Below, piece after piece: positions 16,472-21,150 of a stretch of 26,207 nt of DNA. How positions within the stretch are numbered: the first letter of the stretch is position 1; each line of letters starts with the position of its first letter. Origin of the DNA: a virus; IMG/VR virus record IMGVR_UViG_3300017917_004125, positions 1 through 26,207 of that record; one strand, 5' to 3'. A program made the translations under genes and the position numbers. Below the pieces are notes generated by a model, which was given only the letters and a program-made list of their open reading frames with translations, had not been told where the DNA came from and ran no database searches.

Positions 16472-16546
16472 TGGAGCGGGTAGCGAGAATCGAACTCGCA
16501 ACTCAACCTTGGCAAGGTCGTGTAATAACCGTTATACTATACCCGC
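16472..16546 (-). tRNA. tRNA-Gly (GCC)
   Basis: Complete, with CCA: acceptor GCGGGTA/TACCCGC, anticodon loop TTGCCAA, T-loop TTCGATT. Its 5' fifteen bases overlap the 3' end of the GIY-YIG endonuclease gene. Confidence 0.95.
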
Positions 16547-17062
16547 AGATTCATTATGTTTTCTTTTTATCGCCTCTGAAATTTTTCTTTTATGTTCTTC
16601 AGATTTGGGCTTACCTTTAAGATTTTCTGAAATTTTTTTTCTTACATCAAGTCTATGATTTACACTGTTTTCAGAGATCTTCTTTTTAGTTTCATCTGAA
16701 TGTTTAAAACCTAGTTTGGATTTTGAGATTTTTTGCCTCGTTTTTTCGGATAAAACTGCACCTGTTCTTAATGCTTTTCCTGTGCGGTTTATGTAACCAA
16801 ATCCTCCCTTACCACCATCACACAAATTATAACTCATTTCTGAGATAACTACAAGTTCTTTTTCTTTATTTTTCATATCTTGTTCATTATCAAAAATATG
16901 TAAAATTTCTTTTTCGAAATTTTCGATTCCATATTTCTTATAAGCGGCATGCAATCTTTTACCAGAACCCATATAACCATCATTTATATTAGTAGTCTGA
17001 TGCATTCCTATATAAAATTTGTTATTGAGTTTATTTGTAATTTTGTATACTGTAAATAACAT
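16532..17062 (-). CDS. GIY-YIG homing endonuclease with NUMOD3 repeats
   Basis: A 176-aa protein started at the ATG at 17062, which follows AAAGGGG; a longer frame lacks a site. The nuclease domain is at 1-90: VYKITNKLNNKFYIGMHQ (GIY-YIG variant), GYMGSGKRLHAAYKKYG and a later Glu-rich helix. The C-terminal half has repeated NUMOD3-type DNA-binding motifs (LSEKTRQKISKSKLGFKHS, DVRKKISENLKGKPKSEEHK). This is the make-up of T4 Seg and I-Tev-like enzymes. The stop lies inside tRNA-Gly (15-base overlap), similar in idea to SegB in the T4 tRNA region. An exact late promoter sits 18 bases before the ATG. Confidence 0.9.
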   Translation of the reverse strand: MLFTVYKITNKLNNKFYIGMHQTTNINDGYMGSGKRLHAAYKKYGIENFEKEILHIFDNEQDMKNKEKELVVISEMSYNLCDGGKGGFGYINRTGKALRTGAVLSEKTRQKISKSKLGFKHSDETKKKISENSVNHRLDVRKKISENLKGKPKSEEHKRKISEAIKRKHNESAGIV

Positions 17063-17079
17063 AAATTTCCCCTTTATGT

Positions 17080-17087
17080 TATTTATA
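17080..17087 (-). promoter_or_regulatory. T4-type late promoter (TATAAATA)
   Basis: Exact octamer on the minus strand, 18 bases before the GIY-YIG ATG. Late expression is known for T4 I-TevI, so this fits a homing endonuclease. A small hairpin (TATCC, five bases, GGATA) lies just upstream and may end incoming tRNA transcripts. Confidence 0.75.
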
Positions 17088-17130
17088 AAAGTAATATCCT
17101 GCAAGGATACTGGTTACCTTTAATACAGTT

Positions 17131-17207
17131 TGGTGCCCCAGAGGAGACTCGAACTCCTAAAATTTGGCTTCTAAGACCAACACGTATACCAATTCCGTCA
17201 CCGGGGC
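17131..17207 (-). tRNA. tRNA-Leu (TAG) lacking the long variable arm
   Basis: Acceptor GCCCCGG/CTGGGGC, Leu-type D region (GGTGACGGAATTGGTATACG), anticodon loop CTTAGAA, T-arm AGGAG-TTCGAGT-CTCCT, encoded CCA. Between the anticodon and T stems there are only about five bases (ATTTT), whereas tRNA-Leu is normally class II with a long variable arm. Total length is 77 bases. Confidence 0.9.
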
Positions 17208-17208
17208 T

Positions 17209-17505
17209 TTATTGTTTCACTAGTACTTCAGTTTGTACGCCATTAATAATCATAATTTGTTTAGTATATGTTACCCCGTCTATTACAACTTGATTCGTGT
17301 CAACAATAATAGTCTGAGGCACATAGTTTGGTCTAGTCAAAGCATAACCAGCACCTATTGCTGTACCAACAACTACCGGAGCGACCCACCAGTTTGGAGA
17401 ATAATGTCTATGGATATAGTGTCCATGATGTCTGTGACCATGGTAATGCTGAGCAAATACTAGATTAGGAATAACGAAAGCTAAAATTGCTATTATTTTT
17501 TTCAT
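17209..17505 (-). CDS. Secreted His-rich small protein
   Basis: A 98-aa protein with a clear signal peptide (MKKIIAILAFVIPNLVFAQ, likely cut after A18 or nearby). A His/Tyr-rich stretch follows (HYHGHRHHGHYIHRHYS, about 20-36), then a hydrophobic, Gly/Ala-rich segment (WWVAPVVVGTAIGAGYAL) that could cross or insert in a membrane. The C-terminus is beta-like (QTIIVDTNQVVIDGVTYT). The His cluster suggests metal (zinc, copper or nickel) binding in the periplasm. AAGGAAAAC precedes the ATG. It lies between tRNA-Pro and tRNA-Leu (TAG), touching the latter. Function unknown; export is well supported. Confidence 0.8.
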   Translation of the reverse strand: MKKIIAILAFVIPNLVFAQHYHGHRHHGHYIHRHYSPNWWVAPVVVGTAIGAGYALTRPNYVPQTIIVDTNQVVIDGVTYTKQIMIINGVQTEVLVKQ

Positions 17506-17525
17506 TAGTTTTCCTTTTTTTGTTG

Positions 17526-17599
17526 TGGTCTCGGATGCAAGAATCGAACTTGCGCCTCATGCTCCCAAAGCACGAATGATACCATTTCACCAATCCGAG
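17526..17599 (-). tRNA. tRNA-Pro (TGG)
   Basis: Complete, with CCA: acceptor CTCGGAT/ATCCGAG, anticodon stem CGTGC/GCATG with loop TTTGGGA, T-loop TTCGATT. Confidence 0.95.
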
Positions 17600-17606
17600 T
17601 TTAATT

Positions 17607-17681
17607 TGGTGCCGCCCCACGGTATAAACCGCGTTCTCTAGTTCTTCAGACTAGCGTGAGGACCTCCTTCACCAGAGCGGC
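17607..17681 (-). tRNA. tRNA-Phe (GAA) with atypical T-arm
   Basis: Acceptor GCCGCTC/GGGCGGC, D-stem GTGA/TCAC, anticodon stem CTAGT/ACTAG with loop CTGAAGA, CCA encoded. The T-arm reads CGCGG-TTTATA-CCGTG: a six-base loop without the usual TTC. It may be a divergent functional tRNA or a decaying one. Its 5' end directly abuts the TAG stop of the gene upstream. Confidence 0.8.
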
Positions 17682-18323
17682 CTATCTCATTAATCGATTA
17701 ACAAATTTAAGTAATAATGTATGATGTCTGTACTCATGCCAATATGGTTTTAAGAAATTTTTCTTATACCAGTAAATATCACTCTCTGGATGAGGACCAA
17801 TGACTCCAATGTTATTTTGTATAATTGCTGCAGGATCACCATTACTATAGGTAGCAATGGTTTCAAAATTACTTGAATCACCTAAAAGACTACAACCATC
17901 ATAGAAAAACATTTCTTCATCATGTCCGTTCCAAGTAACATTAACAACCGTGCCATAACTTCTATTAGTCTCAGCATTGGGTCTTTTTATATATTGTACA
18001 GGATTTACGTCTTCTAATATATCGAAGTAATGAGGGCCGGCCCAATAAGCTCCCATGCAAATACCAAGATATCGTTTACCTTTAGCAATTTGATTTTGTA
18101 TTACATCTTGCTTATCAGCTAATAATTTATAGTACCTATTGCTATCACCAATACCACCAGGGAATGCTATTAATTTATATCTTTTTAAAATGCTATCAGT
18201 TAACTCATCTCTATTAATTACGTCGACATCGTAAGCCAAGCCTAATGCTCTAAGAATACCATGAGCACACTCTACACTGCACTCTGGATGATTATGAAAC
18301 AGCGCAATTTTTTGTTTCTTCAA
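17682..18323 (-). CDS. Class I glutamine amidotransferase-like protein (BPL_N type)
   Basis: A 213-aa protein resembling the biotin-protein-ligase N-terminal (BPL_N) branch of glutamine amidotransferase-like folds: LIAFPGGIGDSNRYYKLL (51-68), nucleophile elbow GKRYLGICMGAYWAG (82-96) with Cys89, and GVIGPHPESD (173-182) giving His178 and Glu180, so a Cys-His-Glu triad is possible. The reaction is unknown. The only plausible start is TTG at 18323 (KIALFHNH follows), overlapping the upstream oxygenase-like gene by 32 bases; no good ribosome binding site is seen, so coupling is likely. The TAG stop abuts tRNA-Phe with no spacing. Confidence 0.75.
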   Translation of the reverse strand: MKKQKIALFHNHPECSVECAHGILRALGLAYDVDVINRDELTDSILKRYKLIAFPGGIGDSNRYYKLLADKQDVIQNQIAKGKRYLGICMGAYWAGPHYFDILEDVNPVQYIKRPNAETNRSYGTVVNVTWNGHDEEMFFYDGCSLLGDSSNFETIATYSNGDPAAIIQNNIGVIGPHPESDIYWYKKNFLKPYWHEYRHHTLLLKFVNRLMR

Positions 18324-18984
18324 CTAAATTTATCCATTTTCTATCTTGAAATATATCTTCATCAAAATAATTCATTGGAAAACTTATTGAAAGTCTTTTA
18401 GTTTTAGATATGACTTTATGATACATTTTCATAGGTATAAAAGTTATGTCACCTGGTTTCATTACAACATCTAGAAAAGGAGACTCATTTATATAAGTTA
18501 AGTTTTTCGGATCGTTATCATTAACTTCTCTATTCCAAACTAAATGTTGAGAAATTCCTTCTATTTGAATTATTAGATTGTGGGCTGTATCCCAATGTAT
18601 CGGAAATCCCGAATCCTCTTTTAAATTATCAACTAATGAGAAGTAGATATGTGCATCTGTAGACAGCTTAATGCTACTTTCTAATTGTGCACAAATAGCA
18701 TTTACTTTTTTATTTACTCTTGACATGTCTACTATGTAAGCAGTATACTTTTTTACTTCTTTATCTAATATACTTGGTGGGTAAGTATTAACATCCGATA
18801 ACCAAGCTTGATATGGCCAGTTATAATTTATATGATTAGCGAATCTAAATCTTTTATTATTTACTACTGGTCTTAAATTTATTAGATTTTCTAGATCTTT
18901 CCAAGAAAAAATATTATGAACACAATTAGGTTCATAAAAAGGTTTCATTTCTAATATTTTTTTTATAATTGATTTTTTAAGCAT
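18292..18984 (-). CDS. JmjC/cupin-like putative oxygenase (3)
   Basis: A 230-aa protein from the ATG at 18984; a longer frame to 19065 runs through GC-rich hairpins and is rejected. The metal-site pattern is SGFPIHWDTAHNLIIQIEG (125-143) with His130 and Asp132, then MKPGDITFIPMKMYHKVIS (175-193) with distal His189, and Arg197 (RLSISFP) as a possible co-substrate ligand. This matches JmjC/cupin-type Fe(II)/2-oxoglutarate enzymes. Substrate unknown. No ribosome binding site is evident and the leader is highly structured. It overlaps the amidotransferase-like gene, so the two may act together. Confidence 0.7.
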   Translation of the reverse strand: MLKKSIIKKILEMKPFYEPNCVHNIFSWKDLENLINLRPVVNNKRFRFANHINYNWPYQAWLSDVNTYPPSILDKEVKKYTAYIVDMSRVNKKVNAICAQLESSIKLSTDAHIYFSLVDNLKEDSGFPIHWDTAHNLIIQIEGISQHLVWNREVNDNDPKNLTYINESPFLDVVMKPGDITFIPMKMYHKVISKTKRLSISFPMNYFDEDIFQDRKWINLVEETKNCAVS

Positions 18985-19183
18985 TTTATTAAGGTGTCGG
19001 CTACTCTTCCACAAGCCCCGACATGAGGTATTGCCCTGTCCAGTGTCTTGTCTATCGGATGACACGGTCCTATCTTTTGTTTACCCTACCGGATGAATGG
19101 CCCGGAGGGAGGAAAAAAGAAACCTAAGACTCCTAACGCTGGTCTTGTCGCGCCTATGATAACCGGCATAGGTCCGGGGATTC
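18985..19183 (-). other. GC-rich structured noncoding segment between tRNA-Tyr and the JmjC-like gene
   Basis: No convincing ORF. The segment is visibly richer in GC than the genes around it and holds several stems: CCTATG/CATAGG (8-base loop, 19152-19171), AAGAC/GTCTT followed on the minus strand by TTTCTTTTTT (terminator-like, about 19113-19145), CCGG/CCGG (19089-19104), GTGTC/GACAC (about 19043-19065) and TGTC..GGCT/AGCCGACA (18994-19023). It may hold a tRNA-operon terminator plus a leader or stable RNA. Confidence 0.5.
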
Positions 19184-19272
19184 TGGTGGGTACTGAAGGA
19201 ATTGAACCTAACTGCCAACCACCCTACATATTATGGCAACGGATTTACAGTCCGCCGTAGGGAACAGCACCC
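19184..19272 (-). tRNA. tRNA-Tyr (GTA), non-canonical
   Basis: Acceptor GGGTGCT/AGTACCC with CCA, anticodon arm GCGGA-CTGTAAA-TCCGT (GTA). Only about ten bases separate acceptor and anticodon arm, so the D-arm is severely reduced. The variable region is long (TGCCA...TGGCA, 16-base loop). The T-stem has two mismatches (TTAGG/CCTTC). CCCTAC in the reduced D region can pair with GTAGGG in the variable loop. Confidence 0.7.
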
Positions 19273-19277
19273 ATAAC

Positions 19278-19355
19278 TGGAGTGAGGAATCGGATTCGAA
19301 CCGATGGCTTTACAGTTTTGCAGACTGTTCCTTTGGACCTCTCAGGCACCCTCAC
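19278..19355 (-). tRNA. tRNA-Cys (GCA)
   Basis: Acceptor GTGAGGG/TCCTCAC, anticodon stem ACAGT/ACTGT with loop CTGCAAA, T-loop TTCGAAT, CCA encoded. Confidence 0.92.
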
Positions 19356-19357
19356 AA

Positions 19358-19433
19358 TGGCTCACCAGCGTGGACTTGAACCACGGACCAACGGATTAAC
19401 AGTCCGTCGCTCTACCGACTGAGCTACTGGTGA
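19358..19433 (-). tRNA. tRNA-Asn (GTT)
   Basis: Acceptor TCACCAG/CTGGTGA, D-arm AGCTC...GAGC, anticodon loop CTGTTAA, T-loop TTCAAGT, CCA encoded. First gene after the promoter at 19457-19485. Confidence 0.95.
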
Positions 19434-19456
19434 ATATTCTTTACTACATTTTCTTT

Positions 19457-19485
19457 ATTATATAGACATTAGTATTTAATGTCAA
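19457..19485 (-). promoter_or_regulatory. Consensus sigma70-type promoter inside the tRNA cluster
   Basis: TTGACA (19485-19480), exactly 17 bases, TATAAT (19462-19457) on the minus strand. The predicted start is near 19450, 17 bases before tRNA-Asn. It restarts transcription of the second half of the tRNA cluster. Confidence 0.9.
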
Positions 19486-19492
19486 TACTTAA

Positions 19493-19584
19493 TGGAGGAA
19501 AGTATGGGATTCGAACCCATGGATCAGCTTTCACCAATCTACGGTTTAGCAAACCGCCGCAATCGACCACTCTGCCAACCTTCC
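19493..19584 (-). tRNA. tRNA-Ser (GCT)
   Basis: Class II tRNA: acceptor GGAAGGT/ACTTTCC, anticodon loop TTGCTAA, long variable arm, T-loop TTCGAAT, CCA encoded. It lies 11 bases after the phosphoesterase gene and is presumably transcribed with it. Confidence 0.95.
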
Positions 19585-19595
19585 TAATACTTCGT

Positions 19596-20159
19596 CTAAT
19601 CTACATCGTGTCGAGACTTCTTCATCTCGACACCCCCACCTTGCTCTATAATTCTTGCTCTAAGTTCCTCAAGAGAGATAGGAGCAAAGTCAATACACTC
19701 TACACTTACATTAAAGTATCTGGAGTCAATCTTATCATCTTTCATTACTCTTCTGAAATGAAGATGACCATGAACATTACAACCGAATCGTTCAATGCTA
19801 TCAGGATGTACTGGAACATGACTAAGAATAAGACCAGACATCACATGGTATCCTCTGATATCTCTAAAGTGTTTGGTGTAGTCACCAAGTTTAAAAATAT
19901 CATGATTGCCTTTGATGAGAACTTTATCACCATTAAGACGATCAAGAATAGCAAGTGATTTTCTTGCAATGACTACATCGCCACAATGGTATACCGTATC
20001 TTTCTTACTAACACGGTCATTCCATCTTTTGACCATCTCCTCATCCATTTCTTCTGCATTGGCAAATGGTCTAAGAGGAGTACCATCATCTCTTTTAAAT
20101 ACGGTACATGTTTTATCATGACCGAAATGTGTATCACTAATAAACCATGTTGCTGACAT
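19596..20159 (-). CDS. Calcineurin-like metallophosphoesterase
   Basis: A 187-aa protein from the ATG at 20159, which follows AAGGAG with six-base spacing; upstream in-frame codons run through tRNA-Arg. All metallophosphoesterase motifs are visible: SDTHFGH (8-14), GDVV (60-63), GNHD (84-87), LSHVPVHP (112-119) and NVHGHLH (128-134). These bind two metal ions and hydrolyse phosphoesters. Small enzymes of this type occur in T4-like phages; the substrate is unknown (nucleic-acid ends or nucleotides are possible). It sits between tRNA-Arg and tRNA-Ser in one operon, which hints at, but does not prove, a link with RNA metabolism. Confidence 0.9.
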   Translation of the reverse strand: MSATWFISDTHFGHDKTCTVFKRDDGTPLRPFANAEEMDEEMVKRWNDRVSKKDTVYHCGDVVIARKSLAILDRLNGDKVLIKGNHDIFKLGDYTKHFRDIRGYHVMSGLILSHVPVHPDSIERFGCNVHGHLHFRRVMKDDKIDSRYFNVSVECIDFAPISLEELRARIIEQGGGVEMKKSRHDVD

Positions 20160-20174
20160 TTTAAACTCCTTATA

Positions 20175-20249
20175 TGGCCTGACCGGAGGGACTCGAACCC
20201 CCATTCTGGATTTAGAAGAACCATGTCCTTTCCTTTGAACGACGGTCAG
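20175..20249 (-). tRNA. tRNA-Arg (TCT)
   Basis: Acceptor CTGACCG/CGGTCAG, anticodon loop CTTCTAA (one T-T mismatch in the stem TGGTT/ATCCA), T-loop TTCGAGT, CCA encoded. Reads AGA, a codon favoured in AT-rich genomes. Confidence 0.9.
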
Positions 20250-20254
20250 ATATT

Positions 20255-20328
20255 TGGTGCCTTCGGTCTGAATCGAACAGACAGTCACGGATTACAAAAC
20301 CGTTGGTTTACCACTAACCGACGAAGGC
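20255..20328 (-). tRNA. tRNA-Thr (TGT)
   Basis: Acceptor GCCTTCG/CGAAGGC, anticodon loop TTTGTAA (last stem pair T-T), T-loop TTCGATT, CCA encoded. Confidence 0.9.
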
Positions 20329-20333
20329 ATATC

Positions 20334-20418
20334 TGGCCTAGGGTGAGGGACTCGAACCCCCGTGGGTTTTAACCGGCGGATTTGGAGGCCGCTGCAATCG
20401 CCGCTATGCGAACCCTAG
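20334..20418 (-). tRNA. tRNA-Trp (CCA) with extended variable region
   Basis: Acceptor CTAGGGT/ACCCTAG, G discriminator, anticodon loop CTCCAAA, T-arm GGGGG-TTCGAGT-CCCTC, CCA encoded. The variable region is about 14 bases (CGGTTAAAACCCAC), which can form a short GGT/ACC arm. tRNA-Trp is normally class I with 4-5 bases there. Total length is 85 bases. Confidence 0.85.
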
Positions 20419-20424
20419 ATAAAT

Positions 20425-20497
20425 TGGAGCGGGCGAAGGGATTCGAACCCTCTCCATCAGCTTGGAAGGCTGAGTCCTCTCCCAGGAGAACACCCGC
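20425..20497 (-). tRNA. tRNA-Gly (TCC)
   Basis: Acceptor GCGGGTG/CGCCCGC, anticodon stem TCAGC/GCTGA with loop CTTCCAA, T-loop TTCGAAT, CCA encoded. Second Gly isoacceptor in the window. Confidence 0.95.
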
Positions 20498-20505
20498 ATA
20501 AAACT

Positions 20506-20580
20506 TGGTACACCGTATGGGAATCGAACCCATCTTTCCACCTTGAAAGGGTAGCGACCTAACCGATAGTCGAACGGTGC
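20506..20580 (-). tRNA. tRNA-Glu (TTC)
   Basis: Acceptor GCACCGT/ACGGTGT (terminal G-U), anticodon stem CTACC/GGTGG with loop CTTTCAA, T-loop TTCGATT, CCA encoded. Confidence 0.93.
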
Positions 20581-20587
20581 ATATACT

Positions 20588-20662
20588 TGGCGGTCCCTAC
20601 GGGAGTCGAACCCGTCTCTGCGGCGTGACAAGCCGCTATACTAACCGATATACTAAGGAACC
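20588..20662 (-). tRNA. tRNA-Asp (GTC)
   Basis: Acceptor GGTTCCT/AGGGACC, anticodon stem GCGGC/GCCGC with loop TTGTCAC, T-loop TTCGACT, CCA encoded. Its first two bases pair into the long stem of the structured spacer upstream. Confidence 0.95.
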
Positions 20663-20779
20663 ATATTGAAGCACACTGGTCTCTCGAAGTGTATGTGATA
20701 GCCAGACCGGCCGGTTCTTCTACCTTCAACTCCCCATTGGACTTTGTACAGAGTCCAACTCAATGTGCTTCAATATGGT
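20660..20779 (-). ncRNA. Structured RNA closed by a 16-bp stem, between tRNA-Ile and tRNA-Asp
   Basis: ACCATATTGAAGCACA (20660-20675) is the perfect reverse complement of 20764-20779. Between these arms lie a seven-base-pair hairpin TTGGACT/AGTCCAA (20737-20758), the palindrome ACCGGCCGGT (20706-20715) and a GGTCT/AGACC stem (20678-20682 with 20704-20708). The closing stem brings together the CCA end of tRNA-Ile and the 5' GG of tRNA-Asp. RNase P and tRNA 3' processing would release a ~113-base RNA. T4 encodes stable RNAs of unknown role in its tRNA cluster, but I see no sequence match. Confidence 0.55.
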
Positions 20780-20850
20780 ACCAGGTAGTGGGATCGAACC
20801 ACTGACCAGTGGATTATCGATCCACTGCTCTACCTCTGAGCTAACCTGGT
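20776..20850 (-). tRNA. tRNA-Ile (GAT) with C33
   Basis: Acceptor ACCAGGT/ACCTGGT, D-arm GCTC/GAGC, anticodon stem GTGGA/TCCAC with loop TCGATAA, T-loop TTCGATC, CCA encoded. The base before the anticodon is C, where U33 is almost universal in tRNAs. Confidence 0.9.
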
Positions 20851-20919
20851 ATTGGTACGCTAATTTGTTAATGAACTTTTTTCATCTTCGAACGACGTAT
20901 CGTTCTTCACCATACCCTT

Positions 20920-20948
20920 ATATTAACATCTAATGATAACCGAGTCAA
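20920..20948 (-). promoter_or_regulatory. Sigma70-type promoter of the tRNA operon
   Basis: TTGACT (20948-20943), 17 bases, TAATAT (20925-20920) on the minus strand. The predicted start is near 20913. The ~63-base leader before tRNA-Ile holds a GAACGA-TACG-TCGTTC hairpin. Confidence 0.75.
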
Positions 20949-20966
20949 CTGTATGGGTACTCAGAA

Positions 20967-21001
20967 TTAAAAACCCTCGAACATTTCTGCTACGAGGGTT
21001 T
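20967..21001 (-). terminator. Rho-independent terminator upstream of the tRNA promoter
   Basis: Stem AACCCTCG/CGAGGGTT (8 bp, 13-base loop) followed by TTTTT-AATT on the minus strand. It isolates the tRNA operon promoter, 20 bases downstream, from the 21131-21030 locus. Confidence 0.85.
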
Positions 21002-21014
21002 CAGGTAAAAACTG

Positions 21015-21130
21015 TGTTTTGTATGTTACCTAGCCCTCTAGCACACTCCATGGATTTTGTGTAGTACGGCACTCTGGCTTATCATAGCCCGATACCGTAC
21101 TAATTCTAAAGGAATGTAACATACAAAACA
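21015..21130 (-). repeat. 15-bp perfect inverted repeat enclosing nested hairpins
   Basis: TGTTTTGTATGTTAC (21015-21029) is the reverse complement of 21116-21130. Inside, on the minus strand, are an ATTC/GAAT hairpin, an eight-base-pair TAGTACGG/CCGTACTA stem (21062-21069 with 21095-21102) containing a GGCT/AGCC hairpin, an ACAC/GTGT stem around CCATGG, and CTAG-AGGG-CTAG. This is a multi-branched RNA fold of ~116 bases, built like the element at 20660-20779. Confidence 0.6.
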
Positions 21131-21131
21131 T
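21030..21131 (-). CDS. Possible 33-aa small protein inside the inverted repeat
   Basis: ATG at 21131 preceded by AGGAG with five-base spacing and, 21 bases up, by an exact TATAAATA late promoter. The peptide starts MFCMLHSFRISTVSGYDKPE and ends CRTTQNPWSVLEG; the TAG stop sits next to the other repeat arm. Promoter, binding site and frame agree, but the same DNA also forms a strong RNA fold and no family is recognised. It could be a real small protein, a structured RNA, or both. Confidence 0.45.
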   Translation of the reverse strand: MFCMLHSFRISTVSGYDKPECRTTQNPWSVLEG

Positions 21132-21150
21132 CTCTGCTCCTGTTGTATAA

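Noticed and set aside
18985-19065. N-terminal extension of the JmjC-like gene
   Set aside because: It crosses GC-rich hairpins, has no ribosome binding site and an unlike composition; the start at 18984 is preferred.
19479-19958. 159-aa plus-strand frame
   Set aside because: It runs through tRNA-Ser and opposite the metallophosphoesterase gene, whose motifs are unmistakable.
20160-20288. N-terminal extension of the phosphoesterase
   Set aside because: It overlaps tRNA-Arg and tRNA-Thr, and a strong AAGGAG places the start at 20159.
20404-20631. 75-aa minus-strand frame
   Set aside because: It lies over tRNA-Gly, tRNA-Glu and tRNA-Asp; the repeated VRIPSPAP-like sequence is translated tRNA T-arms.
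20649-20756. 36-aa TTG-started frame inside the tRNA-Ile/tRNA-Asp spacer
   Set aside because: There is no ribosome binding site, it ends inside tRNA-Asp, and the long inverted repeat explains the sequence better as RNA structure.
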